Source: Myxococcota bacterium
GTDB lineage: Bacteria > Myxococcota > Polyangia > GCA-2747355 > JAKLHH01
Length of the DNA: 21,325 nucleotides
NCBI GenBank assembly: GCA_022710245.1
Contig: JAKLHH010000017.1
Span: 1 to 21,325, forward strand
Reading direction: 5' to 3'
In this document: one piece after another, positions 11,549 to 18,637 of the stretch
Numbering within the stretch: position 1 is the first letter of the stretch
How the letters are laid out: each line of letters begins with the position of its first letter
Translations under genes and position numbers: made by a program
The notes under the pieces: generated by a model
The model's input: the letters and a program-made list of their open reading frames with translations, nothing else
Database searches by the model: none
What the model was told of the DNA's origin: nothing

Positions 11549-12283
11549 ATGCTGAAGGACAGGATCGTCCTCGTCACCGGCGGCACCGGCGCCATCGGCG
11601 CCGCGCTCTGCCGCTGCTGCGCCCGCCACGGCGCCGACGTGGCCTTCACCTGGCACCGCGCCGAGGCGCGCGCTGCCGAGCTCTCCGCCGAGCTCACCGC
11701 GCTCGGTCGCCGCTGCCTCGCGGCGCGCGTGGAGGCGACCGACGGCCCCGCGGTCGAGGCCTTCGTCGGCCGCGTCGAGGCCGAGCTCGGGCCCGTGCAC
11801 GCGCTGGTGAACAACCTCGGCGCCATCCAGGTGCTGCCCTTCGCCCTGATCGAGGCCGAGGACTGGGACCTGATGATGCAGGTCAACCTGAAGGGCATGT
11901 TCCTCTTCAGCAAGGCGGTCGTGCGCGGGATGATCCGCCGCCGCGCCGGCGTCGTGCTCAACCTCGGCTCCATCGCCGGGCACCGCATGCTCGAGGTGCC
12001 GGTGCACTACGCCACCGCCAAGGCCGCCGTGCTCGGCTTCACCACCTCGCTCGCCAAGGAGCTCTGCCGCTACGGGATCCGCGTCAACTCCATCGCCCCG
12101 GGGCTGATCGAGGGCGGCCTCGGCGTCAACATCTCCGACCGCCAGCTCGAGGAGTACAACCGCTTCTGCGCCATGGGCCGGCCGGGCCGCCCCGAGGAGG
12201 TCGCCGAGCTCGCCGCCTTCCTGCTCTCCGACCGCGCCCCCTACCTGAACGCGCAGAGCGTGGTCCTCGACGGAGGGCTCTGA
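11549..12283 (+). CDS. Short-chain dehydrogenase/reductase, FabG-like
   Basis: The 244-residue protein is a classical SDR. It has the nucleotide-binding TGGTGAIG (10-17), the NNLG motif (NNAG-like), and the catalytic Ser141 and YATAK (Tyr154, Lys158) at canonical spacing. The C-terminus GRPGRPEEVAELAAFLLSD and VVLDGG is typical of 3-oxoacyl-ACP reductases. It probably reduces a ketone or 3-oxoacyl group with NAD(P)H; the true substrate is unknown. ATG 11549 has GAGGTG upstream and starts at the Rossmann fold. An upstream in-frame ATG at 11450 would add 33 low-complexity residues. Its stop codon overlaps the next start (TGATG), placing it in the same operon as two radical SAM enzymes. That makes a shared pathway likely and argues against a housekeeping FabG role. 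Confidence 0.92.
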   Translation: MLKDRIVLVTGGTGAIGAALCRCCARHGADVAFTWHRAEARAAELSAELTALGRRCLAARVEATDGPAVEAFVGRVEAELGPVHALVNNLGAIQVLPFALIEAEDWDLMMQVNLKGMFLFSKAVVRGMIRRRAGVVLNLGSIAGHRMLEVPVHYATAKAAVLGFTTSLAKELCRYGIRVNSIAPGLIEGGLGVNISDRQLEEYNRFCAMGRPGRPEEVAELAAFLLSDRAPYLNAQSVVLDGGL

Positions 12284-13698
12284 TGGAGCCGGGGAGGATC
12301 TTCCTCGGCTCCTCGCGAGGGCTCTGCCGCGCCTGCGGCAACGGCAGCCTGCTCGAGGTGCGCTACGTCGCCGAGGACGGCCGCGTCTACCTCGAGCGCT
12401 GCTGCCCGGTGCACGGCCGCTCGCGCGCGCTCGTCGCCGAGCGGCTCGCCTGGTACCTCGAGGCGCTGCGCCAGCCGCCGGCCGCGCGCCCGCCCACCGC
12501 CTGCCTGACCCCGCGCGAGGCCGAGTGCCCGCGCTCGTGCGGGCCCTGCGGCTTCCACGCGCAGCGCTGCCACCTGCCGGTCTTCTCCATCACCAACGCC
12601 TGCGACCTGCGCTGCCCGATCTGCTTCACCTACAACCGCGCCGACCGCACCTGGTTCCTCTCCCCCGAGGAGCTCGAGCGCCAGCTCGACTACGTGGTGC
12701 AGGCCACCGGCGGCGTGGACCTGGTCGACCTGACCGGCGGCGAGCCGACGCTGCACCCGCAGCTCCTCGAGCTCCTCGCCCGCGCGCGGCGCCCCGGCGT
12801 CGGCCGCGTGGCCCTCAACACGAACGGCCTCCGCCTCGCGCGCGAGCCCGAGCTCGCCCGCCGCCTCGCCGAGCTCGGGGTCTACGTGGTGCTCTCCCTC
12901 GACACGCTGGACCCGGCGCGCAGCGTGCAGATCCACGGCCGCGACCTCTGCGACGAGAAGCGCCGCGCGCTCGACGCGCTGGAGGCGGCCGGCGTGCAGA
13001 CCACCGTGCTGATGGTCCTCATCGGCGGCGTGAACGAGCCCGAGCTGGCGGCGCAGGTCGAGCTCCTCCTCGGGCGCGACTTCGTGCGCAGCCTCTGCAT
13101 CCAGACGATGACCTACACCGGGCAGGGCGGCGGCAGCTTCGCGCCGCGGCAGCACCTGCCCGTCGATCGCGTGGAGCGCCTGCTGGAGGAGGCGAGCGGC
13201 GGCCGCGTGCGCCAGGCCTCCTTCCTCCCGCTCCCCACCGCGCACCCGCTCTGCTACGGGGTCAGCTACCTCCTCCAGGGCGGCAAGGGCGGCGTGCACG
13301 CGCTCGCTGACCTGCTCGGCCGCGAGGCGATGACGCGCCTCCTCGCCGACGGCTACCTGCTCCACCCGGGGCCCGAGCTCGACGCCGAGCTGCGCGCCGC
13401 CGTCGACCGTCTCTGGAGCGAGGGCCAGAGCCCCGCGCTCCTCCGCGCCGTGCGCGATCTCCTCGGCGAGCTCTACCCGGCGGGCCAGAGCCTCTCCACC
13501 GCCGAGCGGCAGCGGATCGCCGAGCGGCGGGTGAAGACGATCTACGTGCACGCGCACATGGACGAGGACACCTACGAGGTGGGACGCGCGATGCGCTGCC
13601 CCGACCAGGTCCCGGTCGACGCGAGCCGCCTGATCGGCGCCTGCAACTACAACCTCTTCTACCGGATGACCGACGAGCGCTTCTGGGTGACCCGATGA
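12283..13698 (+). CDS. Radical SAM enzyme, COG1964/Tes-like, first of a tandem pair
   Basis: The 471-residue protein carries the radical SAM cluster C107-x3-C111-x2-C114 (NACDLRCPIC) and the SAM-binding LTGGEPTLH. Upstream lies an N-terminal C15-x2-C18 ... C40 C41-P-V-H44-G metal site, then C82-x3-C86-x2-C89-x2-H92-x3-C96. This order (rubredoxin-like knuckle, auxiliary Cys cluster, radical SAM core, C-terminal Cys region) matches what I know of the COG1964 / MJ0619 family, which includes archaeal tetraether lipid synthase and a protein also reported as a pterin methylase. The C-terminal auxiliary site is reduced compared with the following paralogue: Cys439 and Cys454 remain, without the CCxH or CxxxC motifs. 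ATG 12283 overlaps the SDR stop, and its own end overlaps the next start by four bases (ATGA). The specific reaction is unproven. Confidence 0.88.
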   Translation: MEPGRIFLGSSRGLCRACGNGSLLEVRYVAEDGRVYLERCCPVHGRSRALVAERLAWYLEALRQPPAARPPTACLTPREAECPRSCGPCGFHAQRCHLPVFSITNACDLRCPICFTYNRADRTWFLSPEELERQLDYVVQATGGVDLVDLTGGEPTLHPQLLELLARARRPGVGRVALNTNGLRLAREPELARRLAELGVYVVLSLDTLDPARSVQIHGRDLCDEKRRALDALEAAGVQTTVLMVLIGGVNEPELAAQVELLLGRDFVRSLCIQTMTYTGQGGGSFAPRQHLPVDRVERLLEEASGGRVRQASFLPLPTAHPLCYGVSYLLQGGKGGVHALADLLGREAMTRLLADGYLLHPGPELDAELRAAVDRLWSEGQSPALLRAVRDLLGELYPAGQSLSTAERQRIAERRVKTIYVHAHMDEDTYEVGRAMRCPDQVPVDASRLIGACNYNLFYRMTDERFWVTR

Positions 13699-15251
13699 GC
13701 GACGAGCACTCCGTGGTGCAGGCGGCGCAGGACAGCGCGCTCGAAGCTCTGTTCGCGGCCGCTCCGCACGACCGCCGTACCCCTCCGGTGCGCGCCTGTG
13801 CGGCGCCGCTCTCTGTCCCCGAGGGCGAGGCCTGCCTCAGCGCCACGCGCGGGCTCTGCAACACCTGCGGCCGGCTCTGCGAGGCGAAGGTCGTCCTGCG
13901 CGGCGGCCGGGTCCTCCTCGTCAAGTGGTGCCGCGAGCACGGGGTGAGCGAGGGCCTCGTCTCCTCCAGCAGCGAGTGGTACCTGCGCTCGCTCTCCTAC
14001 GTGAAGCCCGGCACCGAGCCGCTCGCGCGCGCGGTGGCGACGCACCAGGGCTGCCCGACCTCCTGCGGGCTCTGCCCCGAGCACCAGCAGCACACCTGCG
14101 TTCCGCTCCTCGAGATCACCCACCGCTGCGACCTCGGCTGCCCGATCTGCCTGGTCGCGGGCCAGGGTCAGGGCGACCTGCCGCTCGCCGACGTGGAGCG
14201 CGCGCTCGAGGCGCTGGTCCGCTACGAGGGGCGGATCAACATGCTGACCCTCTCCGGCGGCGAGCCGACGCTGCACCCGGACCTCCTCGCCATCGTCGAC
14301 GCCGCGCGCCGCCCCGAGATCGGCCTCGTCTCGCTCTCGACGCACGGCCTCGCGCTCCTCGAGCGGGAGGACCTGGCGCGCGCGCTGATCGAGCGCGGCG
14401 TCGTCATCTCGCTCCAGTACGACGGCGCCCGGCCGGAGACCTACGCGGCCCTGCGCGGCCGCCCGGAGCTCGCCGAGCAGAAGCGCCGCCTCCTCGACCG
14501 GCTCCTCGAGCTCGGCGCCCACGTCTCGCTCACGCTGACGCTGGCCGCCGGCGTCAACGAGGGCGAGCTGGAGGACCTCCTCGCCCGCTTCCTGCGCGAG
14601 GACCAGCTCCTCTCGCTGATGGTGCAGCCGCTCGCGCGCGCCGGGCGCGCCGCCTCGCTCCCCGGGTTCCCCGCGCTCGACGCGCTGACCATCCCCGACG
14701 TGGTGCGCCTGCTCGCCGCCTCCTCGCGCGGAGCCCTCGCCCCGCAGGACTTCACGCCGCTGCCCTGCTCGCACCCGAGCTGCTTCGCGCTCACCTACCT
14801 GCTCAAGCTCCGCGGGGGCGACGGCGAGGGCTCGCGGTGCGTCTCGCTGCCGCGCCTCCTCGACGCCGAGAGCTACCTCGACATCATCAAGAACCAGGCG
14901 CTCCTCGGCACCGACGCGGACACGCTGCTCCGGGTGAAGGACTCGCTCTACGGGCTCTGGACCTCGAACGGGATCGTCCCGGAGCGCGACGCGGTGCTGC
15001 GCGCGGTGCGGCAGATCCTCCTCGACCTCGGCCAGCTCGGGCCGCGGCCGGCGCACCGCGAGGTGATCGAGCTCGGCACCGCCCACGTGAAGTCGATCTT
15101 CATCCACCAGTTCATGGACCGCGCGAGCTTCGACCTCAGCCGCGCCGCCAAGTGCTGCAACCACTACCCGCAGCCGGACGGGCGGCTGATCCCGGCCTGC
15201 GTGCGCAACTGCTGCTCGCCGGAGGACGTGCCGGCGCTGCGGGGGCGCTGA
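13695..15251 (+). CDS. Radical SAM enzyme, COG1964/Tes-like, second of a tandem pair
   Basis: The 518-residue paralogue of the preceding gene has all the expected metal sites. These are the N-terminal C55-x2-C58-x3-C62 with C79-x2-H82, the auxiliary C120-x3-C124-x2-C127-x2-H130 with C135, the radical SAM cluster C145-x3-C149-x2-C152 (HRCDLGCPIC), LSGGEPTLH, and a full C-terminal cluster C487 C488-x-H490 ... C502-x3-C506 C507 within DGRLIPACVRNCC. The segment KSIFIHQFMD before it is also typical of the family. Archaeal Tes joins unactivated lipid tails by radical chemistry using several Fe-S clusters and a mononuclear iron site; this protein keeps comparable ligands. It has an N-terminal extension of about 40 residues compared with its partner. 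Translation is coupled through ATGA. A radical C-C coupling or methylation function is inferred; the substrate is unknown. Confidence 0.9.
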   Translation: MSDEHSVVQAAQDSALEALFAAAPHDRRTPPVRACAAPLSVPEGEACLSATRGLCNTCGRLCEAKVVLRGGRVLLVKWCREHGVSEGLVSSSSEWYLRSLSYVKPGTEPLARAVATHQGCPTSCGLCPEHQQHTCVPLLEITHRCDLGCPICLVAGQGQGDLPLADVERALEALVRYEGRINMLTLSGGEPTLHPDLLAIVDAARRPEIGLVSLSTHGLALLEREDLARALIERGVVISLQYDGARPETYAALRGRPELAEQKRRLLDRLLELGAHVSLTLTLAAGVNEGELEDLLARFLREDQLLSLMVQPLARAGRAASLPGFPALDALTIPDVVRLLAASSRGALAPQDFTPLPCSHPSCFALTYLLKLRGGDGEGSRCVSLPRLLDAESYLDIIKNQALLGTDADTLLRVKDSLYGLWTSNGIVPERDAVLRAVRQILLDLGQLGPRPAHREVIELGTAHVKSIFIHQFMDRASFDLSRAAKCCNHYPQPDGRLIPACVRNCCSPEDVPALRGR

Positions 15252-15258
15252 GATCCTC

Positions 15259-15361
15259 GCCTGCTTCGTCGCCGTGGTGGTGCAGAGGTGCAGAGCAGCG
15301 AGGGGGGCGCTCGCCTGATTCTCGCGGCGCGCTGCGCCTACTTCGTCGTCGTCGTCGTGCA
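15259..15361. repeat. Imperfect 26-base repeat: tail of the large lipoprotein gene and a decayed copy
   Basis: Bases 15336-15361 hold the 3' end of the lipoprotein gene, including the (CGT)n run that encodes Thr5-Lys-stop. Bases 15259-15284, in the gap after the radical SAM gene, match it at 22 of 26 positions, with the stop changed (TAG to CAG on the minus strand). The 77-base offset suggests a partial duplication or a remnant of a paralogous tail. Confidence 0.55.
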
Positions 15362-16678
15362 GAGGAGCGAGTTCGCGTTCGTCCGGTTCATGCAGTCGGT
15401 GAGGCACGCCTGCGTGGCCGTGCCCGAGAGCTTGTAGCCCGCCACCACGCTCTGGCACTGGAGCCAGATCTGCCCCGGCGACTGCGCGCCCTGCGCGGTG
15501 CAGGCCTGCACCGACGGCTGGTACGGGCAGGTCGGGGGCGGCGCGCTGAAGAACCCCTGGCAGAGATACTTGCAGGCCTTGCGGAAGTCCTCGCGGTCCG
15601 TGTTGCGCTGGCAGTAGCGCGGGATGTTCGGCCAGGTGTCGGCGCGACGGTCGCAGCAGCCGAGGCACGCGCTCTGGTAGCTGGCGTCGAAGGCGCCGCC
15701 GTGCTTCTTGGAGATCTCGCTCGCGCAGACGGACGGCCCCGGGATCTCCACCATCTGCCCGACGGGCTTCGTGCGCGTGTCCCGGCTGAACTGATCACCG
15801 CAGAACTTCTTCACGCAGGCGGTGTGGCAGCTCATGTTGCGGGCGTTGAAGGTCTTCGGCGGCGCTCCGGGGCAGGGCCCGCAGGACTCCCCCCAGTTCC
15901 AGTAGGTGGTCGCGTTCGCCGCCGGGTCGATCTTGTAGTTGTAGGTGTGGTCGCCCGGGTTCCAGGTGATCTCGGGCTGCCCGCCGCAGACCACGATCCC
16001 GGTGTGGGTCGGATCGGCCAGCACGCCGGCGTTGGCCGCCGTGTGGCAGTTCGCCTGCCAGATGTCGTAGCGCATGTCCGAGGCGGGGTCGCAGTGGTTG
16101 GGCGCGCCGCCCGTGGCCCAGCACGCCTCGATCGGCGGCGGCATCACCACCGGCGGCACGCAGCCCGCGGCGGCGGCCATCGTGTTGTCGAGGCAGACCT
16201 GCATGCAGGAGGCGTTGAAGGTGGCGCTGCTCAGGCCCTTGCTCGCGACCAGCGCCGCGCAGTCGGTGGAGACGGCGGCGAGGTCCCGCGGCTTGCCTTG
16301 CGGGGTGCAGGCCTGGGTCGAGAGCATCAGCGGGCAGTACGGCGGCGGCAGCGGCGGCGTGAGGTCCTTCTCCACCGCCAGGTCCTTCTCGGCGCCCTGG
16401 TCGAGCTTGGGCACCCACACGTCCTTGCCCGCGTCCCCGCCGGGCTTCGGCGCGTCGAGCTTGGGCACCCAGACGTCGAGCTTGGGTGCGCCGGCGTCGG
16501 GATAGGTGGGATAAGGGTACGGGTAGCCGGTGCCGGTGCCGGTCCCGGAGCCAGGGCCCGTGAGCGCTTGCTCCTGCTCCTCCTCCGCCGGGTCCACGCC
16601 GAGCACGCAGCCGCTGGCGAGGACGAGCGAGACCAGAACGAGCGCGACCAGAGACGCCGGGCGACCCTTGCTGCTCAT
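15338..16678 (-). CDS. Large Cys-rich lipoprotein with duplicated flanking domain
   Basis: The 446-residue protein has a lipoprotein signal ending LVLASGC (Cys24) and an acidic start. A low-complexity linker (about 40-113) follows, with GTGTGTG, a YPYPYP run and repeated VWVPKLD motifs, then a Cys-rich mature part. Two homologous blocks flank it, Cys115-Cys173 and Cys384-Cys440. They share CP-x(n)-S-x-QACT-x-QG, then C, VA, LS, AC-x3-C and a last C. The centre holds many further Cys (for example ESCGPCPG, SACLGCC), so a disulfide-bonded surface protein is expected; the function is not recognised. ATG 16678 has GAGGAG six bases upstream and starts the signal peptide; longer in-frame starts at 16699 and 16783 lack this support. 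A sigma-54-like promoter lies 36-51 bases upstream, an arrangement close to that of the six-repeat lipoprotein. Confidence 0.87.
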   Translation of the reverse strand: MSSKGRPASLVALVLVSLVLASGCVLGVDPAEEEQEQALTGPGSGTGTGTGYPYPYPTYPDAGAPKLDVWVPKLDAPKPGGDAGKDVWVPKLDQGAEKDLAVEKDLTPPLPPPYCPLMLSTQACTPQGKPRDLAAVSTDCAALVASKGLSSATFNASCMQVCLDNTMAAAAGCVPPVVMPPPIEACWATGGAPNHCDPASDMRYDIWQANCHTAANAGVLADPTHTGIVVCGGQPEITWNPGDHTYNYKIDPAANATTYWNWGESCGPCPGAPPKTFNARNMSCHTACVKKFCGDQFSRDTRTKPVGQMVEIPGPSVCASEISKKHGGAFDASYQSACLGCCDRRADTWPNIPRYCQRNTDREDFRKACKYLCQGFFSAPPPTCPYQPSVQACTAQGAQSPGQIWLQCQSVVAGYKLSGTATQACLTDCMNRTNANSLLCTTTTTK

Positions 16679-16713
16679 GAAGTGCTCCTCGGGTTTCATC
16701 ACCGGGAGCACAG

Positions 16714-16729
16714 TGCAGCCGCCGTGCCG
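16714..16729 (-). promoter_or_regulatory. Candidate sigma-54 (-24/-12) promoter of the large Cys-rich lipoprotein
   Basis: The minus strand reads CGGCACGGCGGCTGCA against TGGCACGNNNNTTGCW. Two defined positions differ (C for T at the first base of each half), while the invariant GG and GC and their spacing are kept. Predicted initiation is near 16704, with a leader of about 26 bases before ATG 16678, very similar to the better site at 3153-3169. Confidence 0.6.
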
Positions 16730-16840
16730 CGACCCACCGACGTCGATCTCGAGGCTTGCGCGAGCTGGGGCCCTCGCCCCCATGAGGCAGGCTGCCCGAC
16801 CGGGAAGAACCTTGCCGTCCGTCGATGGCCGGGGAGCGGG

Positions 16841-17275
16841 CTAGCCGATGACCCGGCGCAGCTCGCTCAGGAGGATCGGGCGGCGTGGGATGCAGTCGTC
16901 GAAGCCGGCGGCGAGCGCGCGCGGGTCGGCGGTGCCGACCTCGTTCCAGGTCATCGCCACCAGCCGCAGCCCATCGGCGGCGCCGCGCAGGAGGGGCGGC
17001 AGCTCCAGCCCGCTGCGATCCGGCAGGTCGAGGCCAACCAGCACCACCTCGGGTCGCGTCCGCACGAGCAGCCCGAGCGCCTCGGCCGCGCTCCCCGCGC
17101 AGACGACGTCGTGCCCCTCGAGCCGGAGGATGGTCGCGCGCAGCTCCCGCCAGCTGTGATCCCCGTCGACGAGGAGGACGCGACGCGTCGCCGCGGTCCG
17201 TTCCCTGGGCGCCTCGTCGACCGCCTGGCTCATCCGCTCACCCCTCACCTGCTCACTCGGCGCTGCTTGCCACAT
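16841..17275 (-). CDS. Receiver-like single-domain protein lacking the phospho-acceptor Asp
   Basis: The 144-residue protein has a CheY-like receiver fold from about residue 32 to the end: RRVLLVDGDHSWRE, PEVVLVGLDLPDRSG, LRLVAMT and a final FDDCIPRRPI. Key sites are altered. The acidic pair reads D37-G38-D39. The residue four before the conserved Pro, normally the phosphorylated Asp, is Gly81 (an Asp sits two residues later at 83). The conserved Lys before Pro is Arg132. The switch Thr109 is kept. It is probably a pseudo-receiver working by binding rather than phosphorylation. ATG 17275 has a strong GGAGGG five bases upstream; the internal ATG 17233 is a possible alternative start that removes a non-domain tail. 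No sensor kinase or output domain is adjacent. Confidence 0.8.
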   Translation of the reverse strand: MWQAAPSEQVRGERMSQAVDEAPRERTAATRRVLLVDGDHSWRELRATILRLEGHDVVCAGSAAEALGLLVRTRPEVVLVGLDLPDRSGLELPPLLRGAADGLRLVAMTWNEVGTADPRALAAGFDDCIPRRPILLSELRRVIG

Positions 17276-17524
17276 CCGACCCTCCGCATCCAGGCGCGCC
17301 GGGACCTCGAGCGCGCGGCCTTGTCCACCTGCCCGGTCGCGTCGCCAGGTCCTGCGACGCCCTCCATGTCGTCGAGCGGCCGTTACTATGGATCGAGCGC
17401 GCGGGCGGGCAACCGATTCATCAGCCGCCGGAGCGGTTTGTGACGCGCCGCGACGCCGTGATGACCACGCGGTCAGGTGCGGCGGCGATGCTGACGGGCT
17501 ATGATGCCGCTGGAGGGAGGTCCC

Positions 17525-18094
17525 ATGCGTGGCTGCTGCACCCTCATGCTGCTCGCGTGGCTGGGCTGGCCCGGCGAGCTCGCGGCTCAGCAGGCCGCGG
17601 CGGGCGCGGCGACCGACGGCGAGGCCGCGTCACGCTCAGGCGACGCCTTGCCGCTCCGCCTCACCCTCCTCGATCCGCGGGGCGTCGCGGCCCTCCCCTC
17701 GAGCTTCACCTGCCAGGACACGCCGGAGGAGGCGAGCCGCGTGCAGGCCGAGATCCAGGAGCAAGCACGCTCGCTCGCGCTCACCTCGCGGGTCACCCTG
17801 CACGCCTTCTCGCGCTGGGGCTGCCCGCGCTCCGCCGGCGCGGCGCTCGGCCTCACGCACGCTGTCCGGCTCGGTCCGCGGCTCCGCTGGGTGCTGGCGG
17901 CCGGCGTCGCCGGCTTCCCGCAGGCCGCGCAGCGCGGCTGGCTGCTCAGGCCGTCGCTGCGCAGCGACCTCGTCTGGACCACGCGCGACGGGCAGACGCG
18001 GAGCGTGGGGGTCGACGCCACGCAGCTGCTCCGCTCGGCCGTGAAGGCGGGCGCGCAGCGGCGGGTCGGCGCCTCCGTCAGCGGCTCGTTCTGA
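17525..18094 (+). CDS. Small exported protein of unknown function
   Basis: The 189-residue protein has a signal peptide (MRGCCTLMLLAWLGWPGELAAQQ, probable cleavage after LAA). ATG 17525 is chosen because it opens the signal peptide and follows GGAGGGAGG (17512-17520). An in-frame ATG at 17501 would add eight residues. The second half has alternating short segments (WVLAAGVAGF, LLRPSLRSDLVWTT, RSVGVDATQLL, RRVGASVSGSF) and ends in Phe, a weak hint of outer-membrane beta strands. Two mature Cys (CQD, WGCP) could form a disulfide. I recognise no family. It stands alone, convergent with the zinc-ribbon gene. Confidence 0.65.
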   Translation: MRGCCTLMLLAWLGWPGELAAQQAAAGAATDGEAASRSGDALPLRLTLLDPRGVAALPSSFTCQDTPEEASRVQAEIQEQARSLALTSRVTLHAFSRWGCPRSAGAALGLTHAVRLGPRLRWVLAAGVAGFPQAAQRGWLLRPSLRSDLVWTTRDGQTRSVGVDATQLLRSAVKAGAQRRVGASVSGSF

Positions 18095-18140
18095 AGGCTC
18101 GACGCGGGGCACGAAGCGGCCCGCGGAGCCCGGCCCTCGC

Positions 18141-18539
18141 TCAGCGCTTCGGGGCCAGCGCCTGGGCGAGCTGCTCGCGCAGCCCATGCCCCCCCGCGAT
18201 CTTGCTCTGCAGCGTGAGGGTCTCGCCGCCCTCGAGGAAGAGCCCGCGGCACTGCGGGCACTGGTCGAGGGTGAGGTCCTCGGCGATGCGCAGCGCGCGC
18301 ATGCCGGTGCCGCAGGTGGGGCAGCTCCACGCGCTCGGCTGCTCCGCGATCGGCGCTGGCGCCGCCTCCTCGCCGCCGCCGTACTCGGCGAGCAGGTCCT
18401 CCTCGGGCGCGGCCGCGGCGCCGTCCAGCCCGAGGAACGCGCGCGCCTGCTCGAGCTCGAACCAGGTGCCCCCGCACTCGGGGCAGGAGTGGCAGCCGTC
18501 CTCCTCGTGGAGGCTCTTCTTGCAGCTTGGGCAGTTCAT
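18141..18539 (-). CDS. Double zinc-ribbon protein (zf-TFIIB type)
   Basis: The 132-residue cytoplasmic protein has two zinc ribbons. The first is C3-x2-C6 ... C19-x2-C22 followed by GGTWFELEQA; the second is near residues 72-105 with CPTCGTGM ... DQCPQCRGLFLEGGE. The 'CPxCGGxWfd.gE' form is typical of the zf-TFIIB family of small proteins. An acidic Ala/Glu-rich linker separates them. The molecular role is not known for the family; protein or nucleic-acid binding is assumed. ATG 18539 begins directly at the first ribbon and lacks a clear Shine-Dalgarno. It diverges from the rhodanese gene with a 98-base gap. Confidence 0.87.
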   Translation of the reverse strand: MNCPSCKKSLHEEDGCHSCPECGGTWFELEQARAFLGLDGAAAAPEEDLLAEYGGGEEAAPAPIAEQPSAWSCPTCGTGMRALRIAEDLTLDQCPQCRGLFLEGGETLTLQSKIAGGHGLREQLAQALAPKR

Positions 18540-18601
18540 GGTTCGTTTCTACCACGCGGAGCCCGCCGCGCGCATCTTTGCCGCTGTCGCCGGGCTGCGC
18601 G

Positions 18602-18631
18602 TTGTCGCCCTCGGTCAGGTTGTGCTACTAA
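18602..18631 (+). promoter_or_regulatory. Promoter of the rhodanese-membrane protein gene, predicting a leaderless mRNA
   Basis: TTGTCG (18602-18607), an 18-base spacer and TACTAA (18626-18631), with an extended -10 TG at 18623-18624, make a plausible promoter. Seven bases after the last -10 base is 18638, the A of the ATG. No Shine-Dalgarno precedes that ATG, so the message may be leaderless. Confidence 0.6.
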
Positions 18632-18637
18632 CCGGAC

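Noticed and set aside
8977..12282. Long plus-strand open frame antisense to the MMPL gene and leading into the first radical SAM gene
   Set aside because: It is composition-driven. The transporter on the other strand has clear family motifs, and the radical SAM protein starts at ATG 12283.
15326..15338. GGCGC/GCGCC hairpin between the convergent radical SAM and lipoprotein genes as a terminator
   Set aside because: The five-base stem with a three-base loop and no T-run is not distinguishable from background.
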